Shown piece after piece: positions 45,310-54,891 of a DNA stretch of 64,000 nt. Each line of letters opens with the position of its first letter. Position 1 is the first letter of the stretch. Made by a program: the position numbers and the translations under genes. The DNA comes from Fulvivirga maritima (GTDB taxonomy: Bacteria; Bacteroidota; Bacteroidia; Cytophagales; Cyclobacteriaceae), in the NCBI RefSeq assembly GCF_021389955.1, contig NZ_CP089980.1, positions 929,501 through 993,500 of the forward strand. Direction: 5' to 3'. The notes beneath the pieces were generated by a model. It worked only from the letters and a program-made list of their open reading frames with translations. It was not told where the DNA came from and did no database searches.

Positions 45310-46692
45310 ATGCAAACCCTAACCCAAAAAGCATCCCGTTTAGTTATTTTTTTAACAGTGGCATTATATTTAATTTCATGTCATGATGAGACTGAGCTTA
45401 ACACTCAAGTTAATGTTCCTGATGAGAAAGAATCGCTCGAAAGCATGCTTGATGATGATAAAATTAACGTAGAATCCAGATTAACTATCTATTATAAATT
45501 AAGTAAAATTTATAAATCTGAAGATTATCAGGTTTCTGAAGGTTATGCCAATAAATTAATCTTCTTATCAAAGGAAGAGGGTAATAAGTACTTTGAAGCC
45601 AGAGGCGAATACATGAAAGGTTACTTATCTGGAAAAGTAAGAAATTATGATTCTTCTGTAAAACACTATATCATAGCCTCTGAACTCTTCAAAGAATCCG
45701 AAGATTATTTATGGCAAGCAGATGTAGTCAATAACATTGGAAAAGTCTTTTATCAAATAGAAGGTTATGAATCAGCAGTTGATTATTTTCAAAAAGCTGC
45801 TGATTTATATAAATCTGAAAATGATTGGCAACACCTTTCAATGGCTCTTTCTAATATAGCAGGGTGCATGTTTAAATTGAATAAATTGGATAAGTCTAAT
45901 TTTTTCTACCTTCAAGCAATTGACGCATATCATAAATCAGGGGTAAAATCAGAAAGTACTATAAGCGATCTTTATAAGGATCTTGGAAATGTTGAATTTG
46001 AAAAATCAAATTATGACAAAGCTGTTCAGCATTACAAAAAGGCTCTGTCATTCACTAATATTTCGGATGATTTAAGGCATTCCATTTATATAAATATTGC
46101 GAATGCGCTTAATTACAAGGGAAGTTTTAATGAGGCTATTAATTGGCTTAAGAAAGCAGAAGATCTTTCAAAAATCCTATCTCTAAACATTGATCGTCAA
46201 ATAAAAAGTATACTGATAAAAGGCGAACATTATCAATTACAAAATGAACAAAAAAAGGCCCTTACTACTTTTGAAGAAGCTCTTTCTTTAGCTGATATAG
46301 AAGTATTTAATGAAAATATAATTAATACCCTGGATTTAATATCTAAATCCCAAAGAGCCCTGGCCAGCCAGAATGCAAAAGTTGAAATTAATGACATTTT
46401 TAGAATAGAAGACCTAAGAAAGCAGCAAGAGGCACTTAAATCTCAAATAGTAGATCAACTGGATTATAAAAGATTGCAAGTGATTCTGGATACTGAAATT
46501 CAAAACCACTACAAAGAGGTGAAGCAATCAGAAATAGACAAAGAACGCTCAACCATTATTAAAATAGCCAGTGCCTGCATCGCTATCTTTTTCTTTACCT
46601 TATTAGGAACTACCCTATACATCAGAAGCAAAAAAGTTATCTATGAGACAAAGGTTAAAAAGGTAAATGATTTATTGAACTCAGATAGGTAA
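45310..46692 (+). CDS. TPR protein with N-terminal lipid-attachment signal and C-terminal membrane helix
   Basis: The 460-aa protein starts with a signal (RLVIFLTVALYLISC; Cys24 could be lipidated). It has at least five tetratricopeptide repeats between about 60 and 340 (for example 'LWQADVVNNIGKVFYQIEGYESAVDYF', 'DLYKDLGNVEFEKSNYDKAVQHY') and a coiled-coil region (365-420). A single membrane helix follows (about 415-437, IIKIASACIAIFFFTLLGTTLYI), then a ~20-residue cytoplasmic tail. This is the architecture of the Bacteroidota TPR sensors that normally carry a histidine kinase or LuxR-type domain after the helix; here the output domain is missing. It could be a truncated sensor or a partner of a separate kinase. 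Confidence 0.8.
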   Translation: MQTLTQKASRLVIFLTVALYLISCHDETELNTQVNVPDEKESLESMLDDDKINVESRLTIYYKLSKIYKSEDYQVSEGYANKLIFLSKEEGNKYFEARGEYMKGYLSGKVRNYDSSVKHYIIASELFKESEDYLWQADVVNNIGKVFYQIEGYESAVDYFQKAADLYKSENDWQHLSMALSNIAGCMFKLNKLDKSNFFYLQAIDAYHKSGVKSESTISDLYKDLGNVEFEKSNYDKAVQHYKKALSFTNISDDLRHSIYINIANALNYKGSFNEAINWLKKAEDLSKILSLNIDRQIKSILIKGEHYQLQNEQKKALTTFEEALSLADIEVFNENIINTLDLISKSQRALASQNAKVEINDIFRIEDLRKQQEALKSQIVDQLDYKRLQVILDTEIQNHYKEVKQSEIDKERSTIIKIASACIAIFFFTLLGTTLYIRSKKVIYETKVKKVNDLLNSDR

Positions 46693-46720
46693 GGTTAGAT
46701 TTATACACTGGTCAAGATTT

Positions 46721-49700
46721 CTACCTACTCAACCCCGGGTAATCCATCATTCGCTTCATGGTATCAAAAAAGGCTTGGTAGAAAGAATCGTCTTTTGCAT
46801 AGAGTTTATAAAGGTCTAATTCTTTTTTCCTTTGTTGACTCATAACCTCATCCAGTATCTTCTTAAAGGCTAAATCTCTGTTTTGCACATCATTATTATC
46901 AGCTACTTTTGATTGATAGTCTGGATGTGCCTGAATGTACTTACTTAGAGTGAGAAACTTAACCCGCTGATCCTCTGGCGTGGCATCCCAGCCATGAAAC
47001 CATCTTTCATTAAATGTCCTGATTATTTCATCCAGCATGTCTTTTTCTTCATCACCTCCATGAGCTCCTCTTGGATTCGGATTTTGCGGATCTAATTCCG
47101 TGGATGAATCATCTAATTTAATAGTTTGGTTCAGTTTAGTCCGCTCCAATCCGTAGGTAGATAAATCAACGGATTCTAAGAGTTCATCAATCAATTCATC
47201 TTCTTTTGTTATCACAATTAGTTTGGGAATTAGAAATTTCAAGAACCAGAAAAGCTTTTCCCAATCCAAAACCTCATAAGGCATGATGGAAGCCATTTGA
47301 CCATATATTTTCACAAACTGCTTGGATTTGATTTTAAAATCAGCTTTTTCATCATCTTCTAAACCCAACTCTTGATTGAAACGATCTGCTGAAGTGTCTA
47401 TAATAGGACTCAGCTGCTGAGCATCTACACCTTCAAAATATTTCTCAACAAAAGACTCTACTTCGTACCATTCATAAACGCCTGTATCATCCAGAGTACC
47501 TTTCAATTCGTGTAATACGTTAATGTCTGTGGCTCCACTTAGTGAAGTAGAGGTATAAAAAGGATCGAAAGAAGATTTAATTTCGTCTACCTGATTAAAG
47601 AAGTCTAATATGAACAAGTCCTCTGTTTTCTTACCTAACTTATCCGCAGCACGATTTAATCTACTTAGGGCTTGAACAGCTAAAACACCTTGCAGCTTCT
47701 TATCTACATACATAGTACAAAGCTTAGGTTGATCGAACCCGGTGAGGTATTTATTAGCAACCACTAAAATGCGGTAGTCGTCAGCATCGAATTTATCTCT
47801 GGTATTTTTTTCCGCAAAACCATTTAAATCACCTTCTGTGTATTCAATGCCATCCACTACTTTCTTTCCTGAAAAAGCTATAGCTATTTTAAACGGATTG
47901 CCTTTGTCTGCTAGGATTTGTTTTATTGATAGGTAGTAGCGAATTGCTGACTCAATATTTTGAGTGACTACCATCCCCTTTGCCTTTCCCTTGAGCTTTT
48001 TAGTATTATATACCTTACTGATAAAATGCTCCATCATTATCTCAGCTTTAGTAGCAATGGTGCGTTTATCTCGCTCTACATAGGCTCGCAGTTTTTTCTG
48101 AGCTTTTTTTGTATCAAATAAAGGATTATCCTCTATTGACTTTTCTATCTCATAGTAGCTTTTGTAGGTGGTATAGTTTGCCAATACATCCAAAATAAAA
48201 CCCTCCTCAATGGCCTGTTTCATTGAATATAAATGGAAAGGCTTAAACGTCCCATCCTCTTGCTTACTACCGAACCGTTCTAAGGTAGCATTTTTTGGAG
48301 TAGCGGTAAAAGCCAGATAAGATGCATTGCCTTTCATTTTACGGGTCCGCATAGCTGTTAATATTTTATCCTGTGCATCCGCCGCCTCTTCTTCACTCTG
48401 TCCCATGGCCTGATTCATTTTACCTGCTGCGGTACCGCTTTGTGAACTATGGGCTTCATCTATGATTACAGCAAAGCGTTTATCGCTTAAATCAGCAATA
48501 CCATCTACTATGAATGGGAATTTTTGAATAGTAGTAATGATGATTCTTTTTCCTTGCTCCAAACTATCCTTTAATTCTTTGGATGACAAGGCAGGTGCCA
48601 CAATGTTTTTAACTTGCGAAAATTCCTTGATGTTCTCTCGAAGCTGTTTATCCAACAACCTTCTGTCGGTCACTACAATTACGGAATCAAACAACGGGTT
48701 TTGAATACCCTTAGAACCAGAAAGCCCTTCACTTTCAGGATAGGCTTCTATCAATTGATAAGCAGCCCAGGTTATGGAATTAGATTTTCCAGAACCGGCA
48801 GAATGTTGAATTAAATAGGTGTGCCCTACTCCATTCTGAGAAGCATGCTTGAGTATTCTACGCACAACATCCATTTGATGATAGCGCGGGAAAAATAAAG
48901 TTCGCTTGTTTAATGAATCAGTGGCTTTGCCATCAAAGCGAACAAAGTGCTGGATGATATTGGCCAAACTCTCTCGGGTAAAGACTTCTTCCCACAAGTA
49001 GCTAGATTTATGCCCAAAGGGATTAGGTGGATTACCTTTACCATTGTTATGCCCTTTGTTGAATGGAAGGAAGAATGATTTACTCCCATCCAGTTTAGTG
49101 CACATATATACTTCATCTGGATCTACTGCAAAATGGACTATAGCCCGACCAAAATTAAGCAGGGGCTGCCGGATGTCTCTGTCATATTTGTATTGTTTGA
49201 TGCCGTGCACTTTGGCATTTTGCCCGGTCCACTGATTTTTGAGTTCGAGGGTAGCTATGGCCAGGCCATTAATAAACACCACCATATCAATCTCTTCTCG
49301 GGGATTTTCCAGATTATAGCGGACCTGACGTGTAATGCTAAACTCATTTTTAGAAAAGTTATCTTTCACCGCTTGGCTGCTGCTGGCCATAGGTAGTTGA
49401 TATAATAAAGTTAAATGAGCATCTTCTACTTCCAAGCCTTTTCGCAATAGAAGAATAATGCCATATTTTTTAACCATCCGATCATAGCGCTCCAGAATTT
49501 TTAATTTCCAGTCGGCAGAGCGCTGTAACTTTTCGAGTTCTTCCTTTTGGGTTTCTTCTAAAAAGTGCCAAAAACGGATTTCGTCCAAGGCGTATTTAGG
49601 ATTAAAATCATTGGCAGCACCCATGTAATAGCCATTACCAGACCGATACAACTCTGCTGCCTCACGCACGGTATTTCCCGCCTCCTTAATGTCTTCAATA

Positions 49701-49765
49701 CAATTACCCGTTAAGACTTTTTCAATGGCTGATTCGAGAGCTTGTTCGTTGGTTTTTGATACCAT
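46721..49765 (-). CDS. hsdR: Type I restriction endonuclease, motor/nuclease subunit HsdR
   Basis: The 1014-aa protein has an N-terminal HSDR_N nuclease domain with the PD-(D/E)xK core (EIDMVVFINGLAIATLELKNQW, D...E-L-K at ~160-180), then SF2 helicase motifs: Walker A HSAGSGKSN (~320) and DEAH as IIDEAHSSQSG (~435), 'YLAFTATPK', and the motif VI region AVQALSRLNRA. It cleaves unmodified DNA after ATP-driven translocation together with HsdM and HsdS. It begins 2 bp after the 243-aa gene, so it is separated from hsdS by three inserted genes but cotranscribed with them. Confidence 0.95.
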   Translation of the reverse strand: MVSKTNEQALESAIEKVLTGNCIEDIKEAGNTVREAAELYRSGNGYYMGAANDFNPKYALDEIRFWHFLEETQKEELEKLQRSADWKLKILERYDRMVKKYGIILLLRKGLEVEDAHLTLLYQLPMASSSQAVKDNFSKNEFSITRQVRYNLENPREEIDMVVFINGLAIATLELKNQWTGQNAKVHGIKQYKYDRDIRQPLLNFGRAIVHFAVDPDEVYMCTKLDGSKSFFLPFNKGHNNGKGNPPNPFGHKSSYLWEEVFTRESLANIIQHFVRFDGKATDSLNKRTLFFPRYHQMDVVRRILKHASQNGVGHTYLIQHSAGSGKSNSITWAAYQLIEAYPESEGLSGSKGIQNPLFDSVIVVTDRRLLDKQLRENIKEFSQVKNIVAPALSSKELKDSLEQGKRIIITTIQKFPFIVDGIADLSDKRFAVIIDEAHSSQSGTAAGKMNQAMGQSEEEAADAQDKILTAMRTRKMKGNASYLAFTATPKNATLERFGSKQEDGTFKPFHLYSMKQAIEEGFILDVLANYTTYKSYYEIEKSIEDNPLFDTKKAQKKLRAYVERDKRTIATKAEIMMEHFISKVYNTKKLKGKAKGMVVTQNIESAIRYYLSIKQILADKGNPFKIAIAFSGKKVVDGIEYTEGDLNGFAEKNTRDKFDADDYRILVVANKYLTGFDQPKLCTMYVDKKLQGVLAVQALSRLNRAADKLGKKTEDLFILDFFNQVDEIKSSFDPFYTSTSLSGATDINVLHELKGTLDDTGVYEWYEVESFVEKYFEGVDAQQLSPIIDTSADRFNQELGLEDDEKADFKIKSKQFVKIYGQMASIMPYEVLDWEKLFWFLKFLIPKLIVITKEDELIDELLESVDLSTYGLERTKLNQTIKLDDSSTELDPQNPNPRGAHGGDEEKDMLDEIIRTFNERWFHGWDATPEDQRVKFLTLSKYIQAHPDYQSKVADNNDVQNRDLAFKKILDEVMSQQRKKELDLYKLYAKDDSFYQAFFDTMKRMMDYPGLSR

Positions 49766-49767
49766 AA

Positions 49768-50499
49768 CTAGATATGAGTTATTATTCTTTGATACATTGA
49801 ACGGATAGCCTGACTCTGATTCTTCGTTGATTTGAATGATATCCCGCCTAGATAAACAGTATCATTAGCTTCATGAAAATAAACCCTAAGGGCTACAGGC
49901 GTATATATTCGCAATTCTCTTACATGAATTTTGAAGTTTTCTTGAGTAACATCTTTAATGATTTTGGTATCAGGGTAAAATGGTGTTTGTGAATTACGAC
50001 CTCTTGCCCTCTCAAATAATTCAATAATTGATATTTGACTTTCATCTGATAATTCTAAAAATTCCTTTATGAAAGACCCTGATTTATTGTTTTCGCCAAT
50101 TACCTCATCGAGACGTTCTAATGGAGTAGAATGTAGAATACTCCACTGCTCATAACTTAATTGGTTAGTGACGGACTTTATTTCTGAAAAGGTAGTTTCA
50201 GAAAAATCAATCCCTAAAAAGCCATTAATATTTGATCCACAAAATTTATTTGCATCTTCTTCAGTAATGATTGTTTGTTCACAAGTTGAGAGTTGTTCTA
50301 CAAACATGGCCAATACCTGATTCTCCTGACTATACTGTTGATATAGATTTGCGTAGTTAAGTGAGTTAATAGCATTAGGGCTTTTATTAAATTGATCCTT
50401 CTCCATTCGGTCAATTGCAGTTAGTTCCATTAAACCCATTTTGTAATCTTCAAAATTGAGATGATCAATAGCACCATCAATCAAAAATAAATGTCTCAT
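49768..50499 (-). CDS. Unknown protein embedded in the type I R-M operon
   Basis: The 243-aa protein matches no family I know. It starts MRHLFLIDGAID and is acidic in its first 150 residues. The C-terminal ~60 residues (REL RIYTPVALRVYFHEANDTVYLGGISFKS) have a beta-strand arrangement that faintly resembles RelE/HigB-type folds, but key residues cannot be confirmed. Its ATG overlaps the stop of the ATPase gene by 4 nt (ATGA), so the two are coupled, and it ends 2 bp before hsdR. Most likely an effector or partner of the ATPase. Confidence 0.6.
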   Translation of the reverse strand: MRHLFLIDGAIDHLNFEDYKMGLMELTAIDRMEKDQFNKSPNAINSLNYANLYQQYSQENQVLAMFVEQLSTCEQTIITEEDANKFCGSNINGFLGIDFSETTFSEIKSVTNQLSYEQWSILHSTPLERLDEVIGENNKSGSFIKEFLELSDESQISIIELFERARGRNSQTPFYPDTKIIKDVTQENFKIHVRELRIYTPVALRVYFHEANDTVYLGGISFKSTKNQSQAIRSMYQRIITHI

Positions 50500-51632
50500 T
50501 TTTTTCGGAGCTTATGAAGTTGTGCGAAATCAACCTGAGTCTGATCAAAAAACCCAGAAGGCCAATTAGATAATTCTCCAATTTCATTGATTGATATTGT
50601 TTGCACATTGGGCTGAGTCATTTCTTGATTTTGACTAAAAAAATTTATGCTAACATTATCAGGATTTATTTGGGATGCTGCTGTTGCAACCTGAATGCCA
50701 TTGAGAACATGATCACTGTGTGTTTCAACAATTACCTTGACACCTGAAGAGGCTATGATTGACAAAAACCTTCCAATTCTTGACTGTGCTGACGGATGTA
50801 AATGAGCCTCCGGATTTTCAATTACCATAAAGCTGCCCTTCCTAGCTATCAAACCAGTTACCAAAATGGGTAGCACATAACTAATTCCGAACCCTATGTT
50901 TGGAGCAATGATGGAAACGCCCTTTGTAAAGTGATTCTCAACTCTAACTTGAGCAGATCCTGTTTGTGTATCGTATTTGGCTGATATTGAAACCCCAGGC
51001 ATGAGGTAATCTAACCAAGCATTTACTTGCTGTTCAAGGCGAGGACTATTATGACCTTCAAACCTCCTGTCATTAGGAACTTGATACTTGTAAGAAAACT
51101 CAGTATCACCAATTAACTGCGCAACATATTCACCTTGAAAACCAGTATTTGGATAATCATAAAACTGGATAGTTTGACTGATGCGCGGACCGATTCTTTC
51201 AGCATTCAAATAATAGAATTCTTGAAAGAATAGACCTGAATCTCTTAAGAATTGGCTTCCTTCTACTGCTGTAGGTTCAAGCCAAAGTTTTAATGGTTCT
51301 ATTTCATAGGTTACTTGAAATTTCCCATTATCATTTTGAAGGCTCAGATGGGTGATGAATTCTTCTGTTTGTCTATTACTTATGCTTGAACTGTCTCCAA
51401 AGGCTAAACGATAGGATCCATTGAGATCTACTTTAAGATTATTAGTTTCAGAGTAATTATATTGATCCTTTTCCCATTTTGCACAATGTTCAATTGTTCT
51501 TCTCAAAAAGAGTAAAGTTTGAATAGCTGTGCTTTTTCCATTGCCATTTGCGCCAGCAAATACTGTTAGTCTATTAATAGGGATTTCAACCTCCTGGAAA
51601 CACTTAAAATTATGTATACCTAGTTTCTCCAT
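50496..51632 (-). CDS. AAA/OLD-like ATPase with DUF3696-type C-terminus
   Basis: The 378-aa ABC-class ATPase (RecF/SMC/OLD type) has Walker A FAGANGNGKST (28-38), a signature-containing middle region, Walker B-like 'SFMVIENPEAHLHPSAQSRIGRFL' and a switch histidine in VETHSDHVLNGI. The C-terminal segment 'ISINEIGELSNWPSGFFDQ' is the hallmark of DUF3696 proteins. Similar ATPases power several anti-phage systems. It shares one base with the stop of the DUF262 gene (TAATG) and 4 nt with the next gene, so all three are coupled. Confidence 0.88.
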   Translation of the reverse strand: MEKLGIHNFKCFQEVEIPINRLTVFAGANGNGKSTAIQTLLFLRRTIEHCAKWEKDQYNYSETNNLKVDLNGSYRLAFGDSSSISNRQTEEFITHLSLQNDNGKFQVTYEIEPLKLWLEPTAVEGSQFLRDSGLFFQEFYYLNAERIGPRISQTIQFYDYPNTGFQGEYVAQLIGDTEFSYKYQVPNDRRFEGHNSPRLEQQVNAWLDYLMPGVSISAKYDTQTGSAQVRVENHFTKGVSIIAPNIGFGISYVLPILVTGLIARKGSFMVIENPEAHLHPSAQSRIGRFLSIIASSGVKVIVETHSDHVLNGIQVATAASQINPDNVSINFFSQNQEMTQPNVQTISINEIGELSNWPSGFFDQTQVDFAQLHKLRKK

Positions 51633-52999
51633 TATACTAATGTTAAGTTTTCGACAATTAAGTTTTGAACTTTTTTAAAAACGTAAAGAAGGTTACTTCT
51701 TCCATTTGTACCATAAGAAAGGTAATTAAGGAATTCATGATCATCTTCAATTGCACTTGCTAGTGGCACTAATAGCTGTAGTTCTTCATTTTTCGAACGT
51801 ATTAATTCATTATCGTAGGAAGAAAGCAGTACCGAAAGTGAAACGAATAATGCTTTATTAATGAGCTGTTTGTAAGCGTCTGGTTCAATATCTCCTCTTC
51901 TAATTTTCCGGAAGGCATACCTTTGTCCCAATAAGTATTTGGCATTCATCATGGCTGTTTTAAATAAATCCACAAAATGATCTAATTCGGATTGAGCGCT
52001 TTTGTATAAATCCTCTGTCAAAGAGTCTAGGGCATTATCCATGGCTCCATTATAATCCTGCATATTGTTTTGTTCGAAATACCTATGGAATAAGATGAAA
52101 CGAAGTGCAACTTCTTGATCTTCCATTCTTGTTGGCCTTATACCGTAGTCAGTGGCAGATTTAAATTCTTCTAACTCAGTCATTCTTCTCAAGGTATCTC
52201 TTAGCCCGGTTCCTGCCAAACAATTTCTTATTTCCTGATTATTTAATGGTTTGCCTCCTGTATTAATCCTCCTAAAGATGTCATACTTCACTTTTGCAGG
52301 AGAAGAGGGGTCAATGACATTAACAGAAAATTGCGTTTGATTGAACCAGCGCAAATATTTAGGATCAAGTCCTTTCTTCGTTCCTTCATCTTTAAAATAT
52401 CGACCATCACAACTATCATTTAAATACTCCAAATTTCTTAATCGAAATTTATTATCCATGAAATCTTTGATGGTGGAAATCCGCTGAAGACCATCTACGA
52501 TAGTAATTCTACCTTCGCCATCTTCTGAAAAATAGAACATGGGCAATGGAATTCTTAAGAGAATCGATTCAATTAATCGTGACTTTTGAAAGTTATTCCA
52601 AACCAGATTTCTTTGAAAATCAGGAGACAGATCAATGTCCTTATCATCTATCATGTCAGATATAAGCCTAAGACTGAACTGTTTTGCGTGCACTTTTATG
52701 TCTTCAGGGTCAAAAGGCTGAATGGTTTCCGTATAATCAGTTGCATTGATATCAGTACCTGACTGTTCTGCTTCAATTACCTGAAGTACTAATTGGTCCA
52801 GTTTAGTGCGAATATCCTCCTCAGTTTCTGAGATACGATTATCCTGTTCTTGGATAATAAAAGAATTATCTTCTAATATCAATTTCATCCATGACTCATT
52901 TTCGGCAGTCATTAATTCGAATTGATCCTGGTCTGTGTTTAAGCGAAACACGGTCAGCAGCACAAATTCGTTTTCTCCGGTTTTGAATTCTATATTCAT
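51632..52999 (-). CDS. DUF262 (ParB/Srx-fold) protein
   Basis: The 455-aa protein has the DUF262 core: 'LSPDFQRNLVWNNFQKSRLIESILLRIPLPMFYF', then IVDGLQRISTIKDF (~170), the (D)GQQR-type nucleotide-binding motif, and 'YDIFRRINTGGKPLNNQEIRN'. In GmrSD-type and Brex-associated proteins this domain is paired with a DUF1524 HNH nuclease; no HNH motif is seen here. About 110 N-terminal residues are unlike the family. It starts 23 bp after hsdS and overlaps the ATPase gene. Probably the sensor or NTP-dependent part of an added defence module. Confidence 0.85.
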   Translation of the reverse strand: MNIEFKTGENEFVLLTVFRLNTDQDQFELMTAENESWMKLILEDNSFIIQEQDNRISETEEDIRTKLDQLVLQVIEAEQSGTDINATDYTETIQPFDPEDIKVHAKQFSLRLISDMIDDKDIDLSPDFQRNLVWNNFQKSRLIESILLRIPLPMFYFSEDGEGRITIVDGLQRISTIKDFMDNKFRLRNLEYLNDSCDGRYFKDEGTKKGLDPKYLRWFNQTQFSVNVIDPSSPAKVKYDIFRRINTGGKPLNNQEIRNCLAGTGLRDTLRRMTELEEFKSATDYGIRPTRMEDQEVALRFILFHRYFEQNNMQDYNGAMDNALDSLTEDLYKSAQSELDHFVDLFKTAMMNAKYLLGQRYAFRKIRRGDIEPDAYKQLINKALFVSLSVLLSSYDNELIRSKNEELQLLVPLASAIEDDHEFLNYLSYGTNGRSNLLYVFKKVQNLIVENLTLV

Positions 53000-53022
53000 A
53001 GTCTATTTTCTTAATCCTTTTT

Positions 53023-54462
53023 TTAGAAACTAACTTTTATCTTCCCTGTCACCGCACTATCTATCAAAGTAGCTTTGTATTCTTTGAGCTTTTCGATTTG
53101 GGTTTGTTGTAGCATGATGGCTTTGCCGATTTTTTCGGATTGGGATTCTATAAACGCAGCTATTTTTTCTTGTTCATACACAGGCAGTAGTGGAATGAAC
53201 ATTTTTTTCACTTCGTCTTGGCTAATATTTGGGTCAACTCTCGATCCCTTTGCAACAAACATCCAATGAGGTCTGTAAAATTTCACATAGTAATACAAAT
53301 ATTCTTGATTTAGAACTTTTGATGGCATGATACCGCATAATGCCTGATTAATGGCACCTGAAAATCTTAAAATTGAATGTTTGCCAATTGTTCCAGGTCC
53401 ACCATACATCGCTACACAAACCGTATTTATAGGCATTAAACTGCAAGCGGTATCTCGAATAGCCGCTTCTGTGATTTTCACTGGTGTATCTAATAATTCA
53501 TCGTTGTTCAAATCAGTTGTTCTAACCCAAGGAATTGATCCATTGTAATATCTTTCAACGTTTCCACTTTGTGGAGTACTACCACTTGTTGTTTTTGCAA
53601 TTTTCTTTATTTGAGTAACCTCCCAATGCTCCGGTATCACCCCAATCCATTCCACGCCAGAGTCTTTCATTTTTGTCGGAATCACAGATGGTCTCGGATT
53701 ACCTGATTTCTCAGATTCTTGTTTCTCTGTGAAATCGTTAAATCCTTCCAATCCGTGATTCAGACCCTTTGTCACCGCATTTTGAATGATGACTTGCTTG
53801 CGTTCTTTGAGCAGGGTTATCATCTTTTCTTTTTGAGCAATGGCCTGGTCTATTTTGGCCGTTTTGTCGTCTAGGAAATTGGCAATGGCGGTTTGTTCGG
53901 GGAGGGAAGGAATTGCCACCTTAATGTTTTTCATTTCATCATAGCGCGTAGTCCATAGGTCAGCGACTATTCCATGACCAATTCTATAATTTTCTTCAAC
54001 AAAAGTGGTGCTTTTTAACAGGTAATTACAGTACAATGGATTGATACCTTTCGGAGTCATGACAATATTAATCAGGGATACTGATCCATCTTCTAATGCA
54101 ATTCCACTCGAACCTTTTCGATCCGAACGACTATTAATTACAAAATCACCTTCTTTTACTAGTTTCCTGTTATCTCCGTCATTGCTCTTTGCTGCATTGT
54201 CAAGTTGTGGAACAATACCGCTTTTAGTTACAGATAGAGGTGGAAAGTCTTTGTCAGAAACTTTTGATCTCCGTTCTGAAAATCTGGTTCCTAATCTTGT
54301 TAATTCCCATTCTTTCGGGATTTCTCCTAACCAAACTTCTCCTGAATCTTTGTAAGCTTGATATTTTTGGAATGTTGCTTTTGCTGCTTCTTTTGTCTGA
54401 ATCACAGATTTACTCGGATTTATAGATTCCACAGATTTCATTATTTGTTCTTCTGCTTTCAT
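53023..54462 (-). CDS. hsdS: Type I restriction specificity subunit HsdS
   Basis: Two target-recognition domains of the usual pattern are present: WLGEIPKEWELTRLGTRF (about 41-58) and VEWIGVIPEHWEVTQIKKI (about 268-286), each followed by a variable region and a conserved helix (LPSLPEQTAIANFLDDKTAKIDQAI; LPVYEQEKIAAFIESQSEKIGKAI). The two halves read separate halves of a bipartite site. The 479-aa length is normal. It directs both HsdM methylation and HsdR cleavage. Confidence 0.95.
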   Translation of the reverse strand: MKAEEQIMKSVESINPSKSVIQTKEAAKATFQKYQAYKDSGEVWLGEIPKEWELTRLGTRFSERRSKVSDKDFPPLSVTKSGIVPQLDNAAKSNDGDNRKLVKEGDFVINSRSDRKGSSGIALEDGSVSLINIVMTPKGINPLYCNYLLKSTTFVEENYRIGHGIVADLWTTRYDEMKNIKVAIPSLPEQTAIANFLDDKTAKIDQAIAQKEKMITLLKERKQVIIQNAVTKGLNHGLEGFNDFTEKQESEKSGNPRPSVIPTKMKDSGVEWIGVIPEHWEVTQIKKIAKTTSGSTPQSGNVERYYNGSIPWVRTTDLNNDELLDTPVKITEAAIRDTACSLMPINTVCVAMYGGPGTIGKHSILRFSGAINQALCGIMPSKVLNQEYLYYYVKFYRPHWMFVAKGSRVDPNISQDEVKKMFIPLLPVYEQEKIAAFIESQSEKIGKAIMLQQTQIEKLKEYKATLIDSAVTGKIKVSF

Positions 54463-54489
54463 AATACAAGCCTCTTAAACGTGAGTGAT

Positions 54490-54891
54490 TTACTTCCGAA
54501 ATTGATTAATAATCCTACTGCTTTTATAGGCTTTTAAATAGTTGAGCACTTGGGCCAAGTGAACATCTTCTAATTGAATCAGTGCTTTCAGCTCTACTAA
54601 AACTTTCCCCTCAACCACAAAGTCAGCACGTCTCGTACCAATGGGTTCTGGCAGATCTTTATAAAAAATTTCCTGCTCTATCTCTCGTACAAAGGCAAGT
54701 TTACGTTGGCTCATTTCCCATGCCAATGCCCGCTGATAGATCACTTCCTGAAATCCATTGCCTAAAAACGAATGCACATCAAATGACGCCCTTATTATCT
54801 TTTCAGTTATATCTTTATATTTCAGTTCCGCATTCATAATCTGTGCTATCTTATCATCTTTATAATCCGTGATTCCGACATTTTCAGACAT
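54490..54891 (-). CDS. GxxExxY family protein
   Basis: The 133-aa protein has the family motif as GNGFQEVIYQRAL, followed by a nuclease-like strand pair DFVVEGKVLVELKA and the helix 'QVLNYLKAYKSSRI'. The D...E-x-K arrangement resembles PD-(D/E)xK nucleases; activity has not been shown for most members, and they are often found inserted in type I R-M loci of Bacteroidota. It overlaps hsdM by 8 nt and precedes hsdS by 27 bp. Confidence 0.9.
   Translation of the reverse strand: MSENVGITDYKDDKIAQIMNAELKYKDITEKIIRASFDVHSFLGNGFQEVIYQRALAWEMSQRKLAFVREIEQEIFYKDLPEPIGTRRADFVVEGKVLVELKALIQLEDVHLAQVLNYLKAYKSSRIINQFRK

Noticed and set aside
51632-52999. GmrSD-type modification-dependent nuclease.
   Set aside because: The DUF1524 HNH half is missing, so only the DUF262 part is supported.
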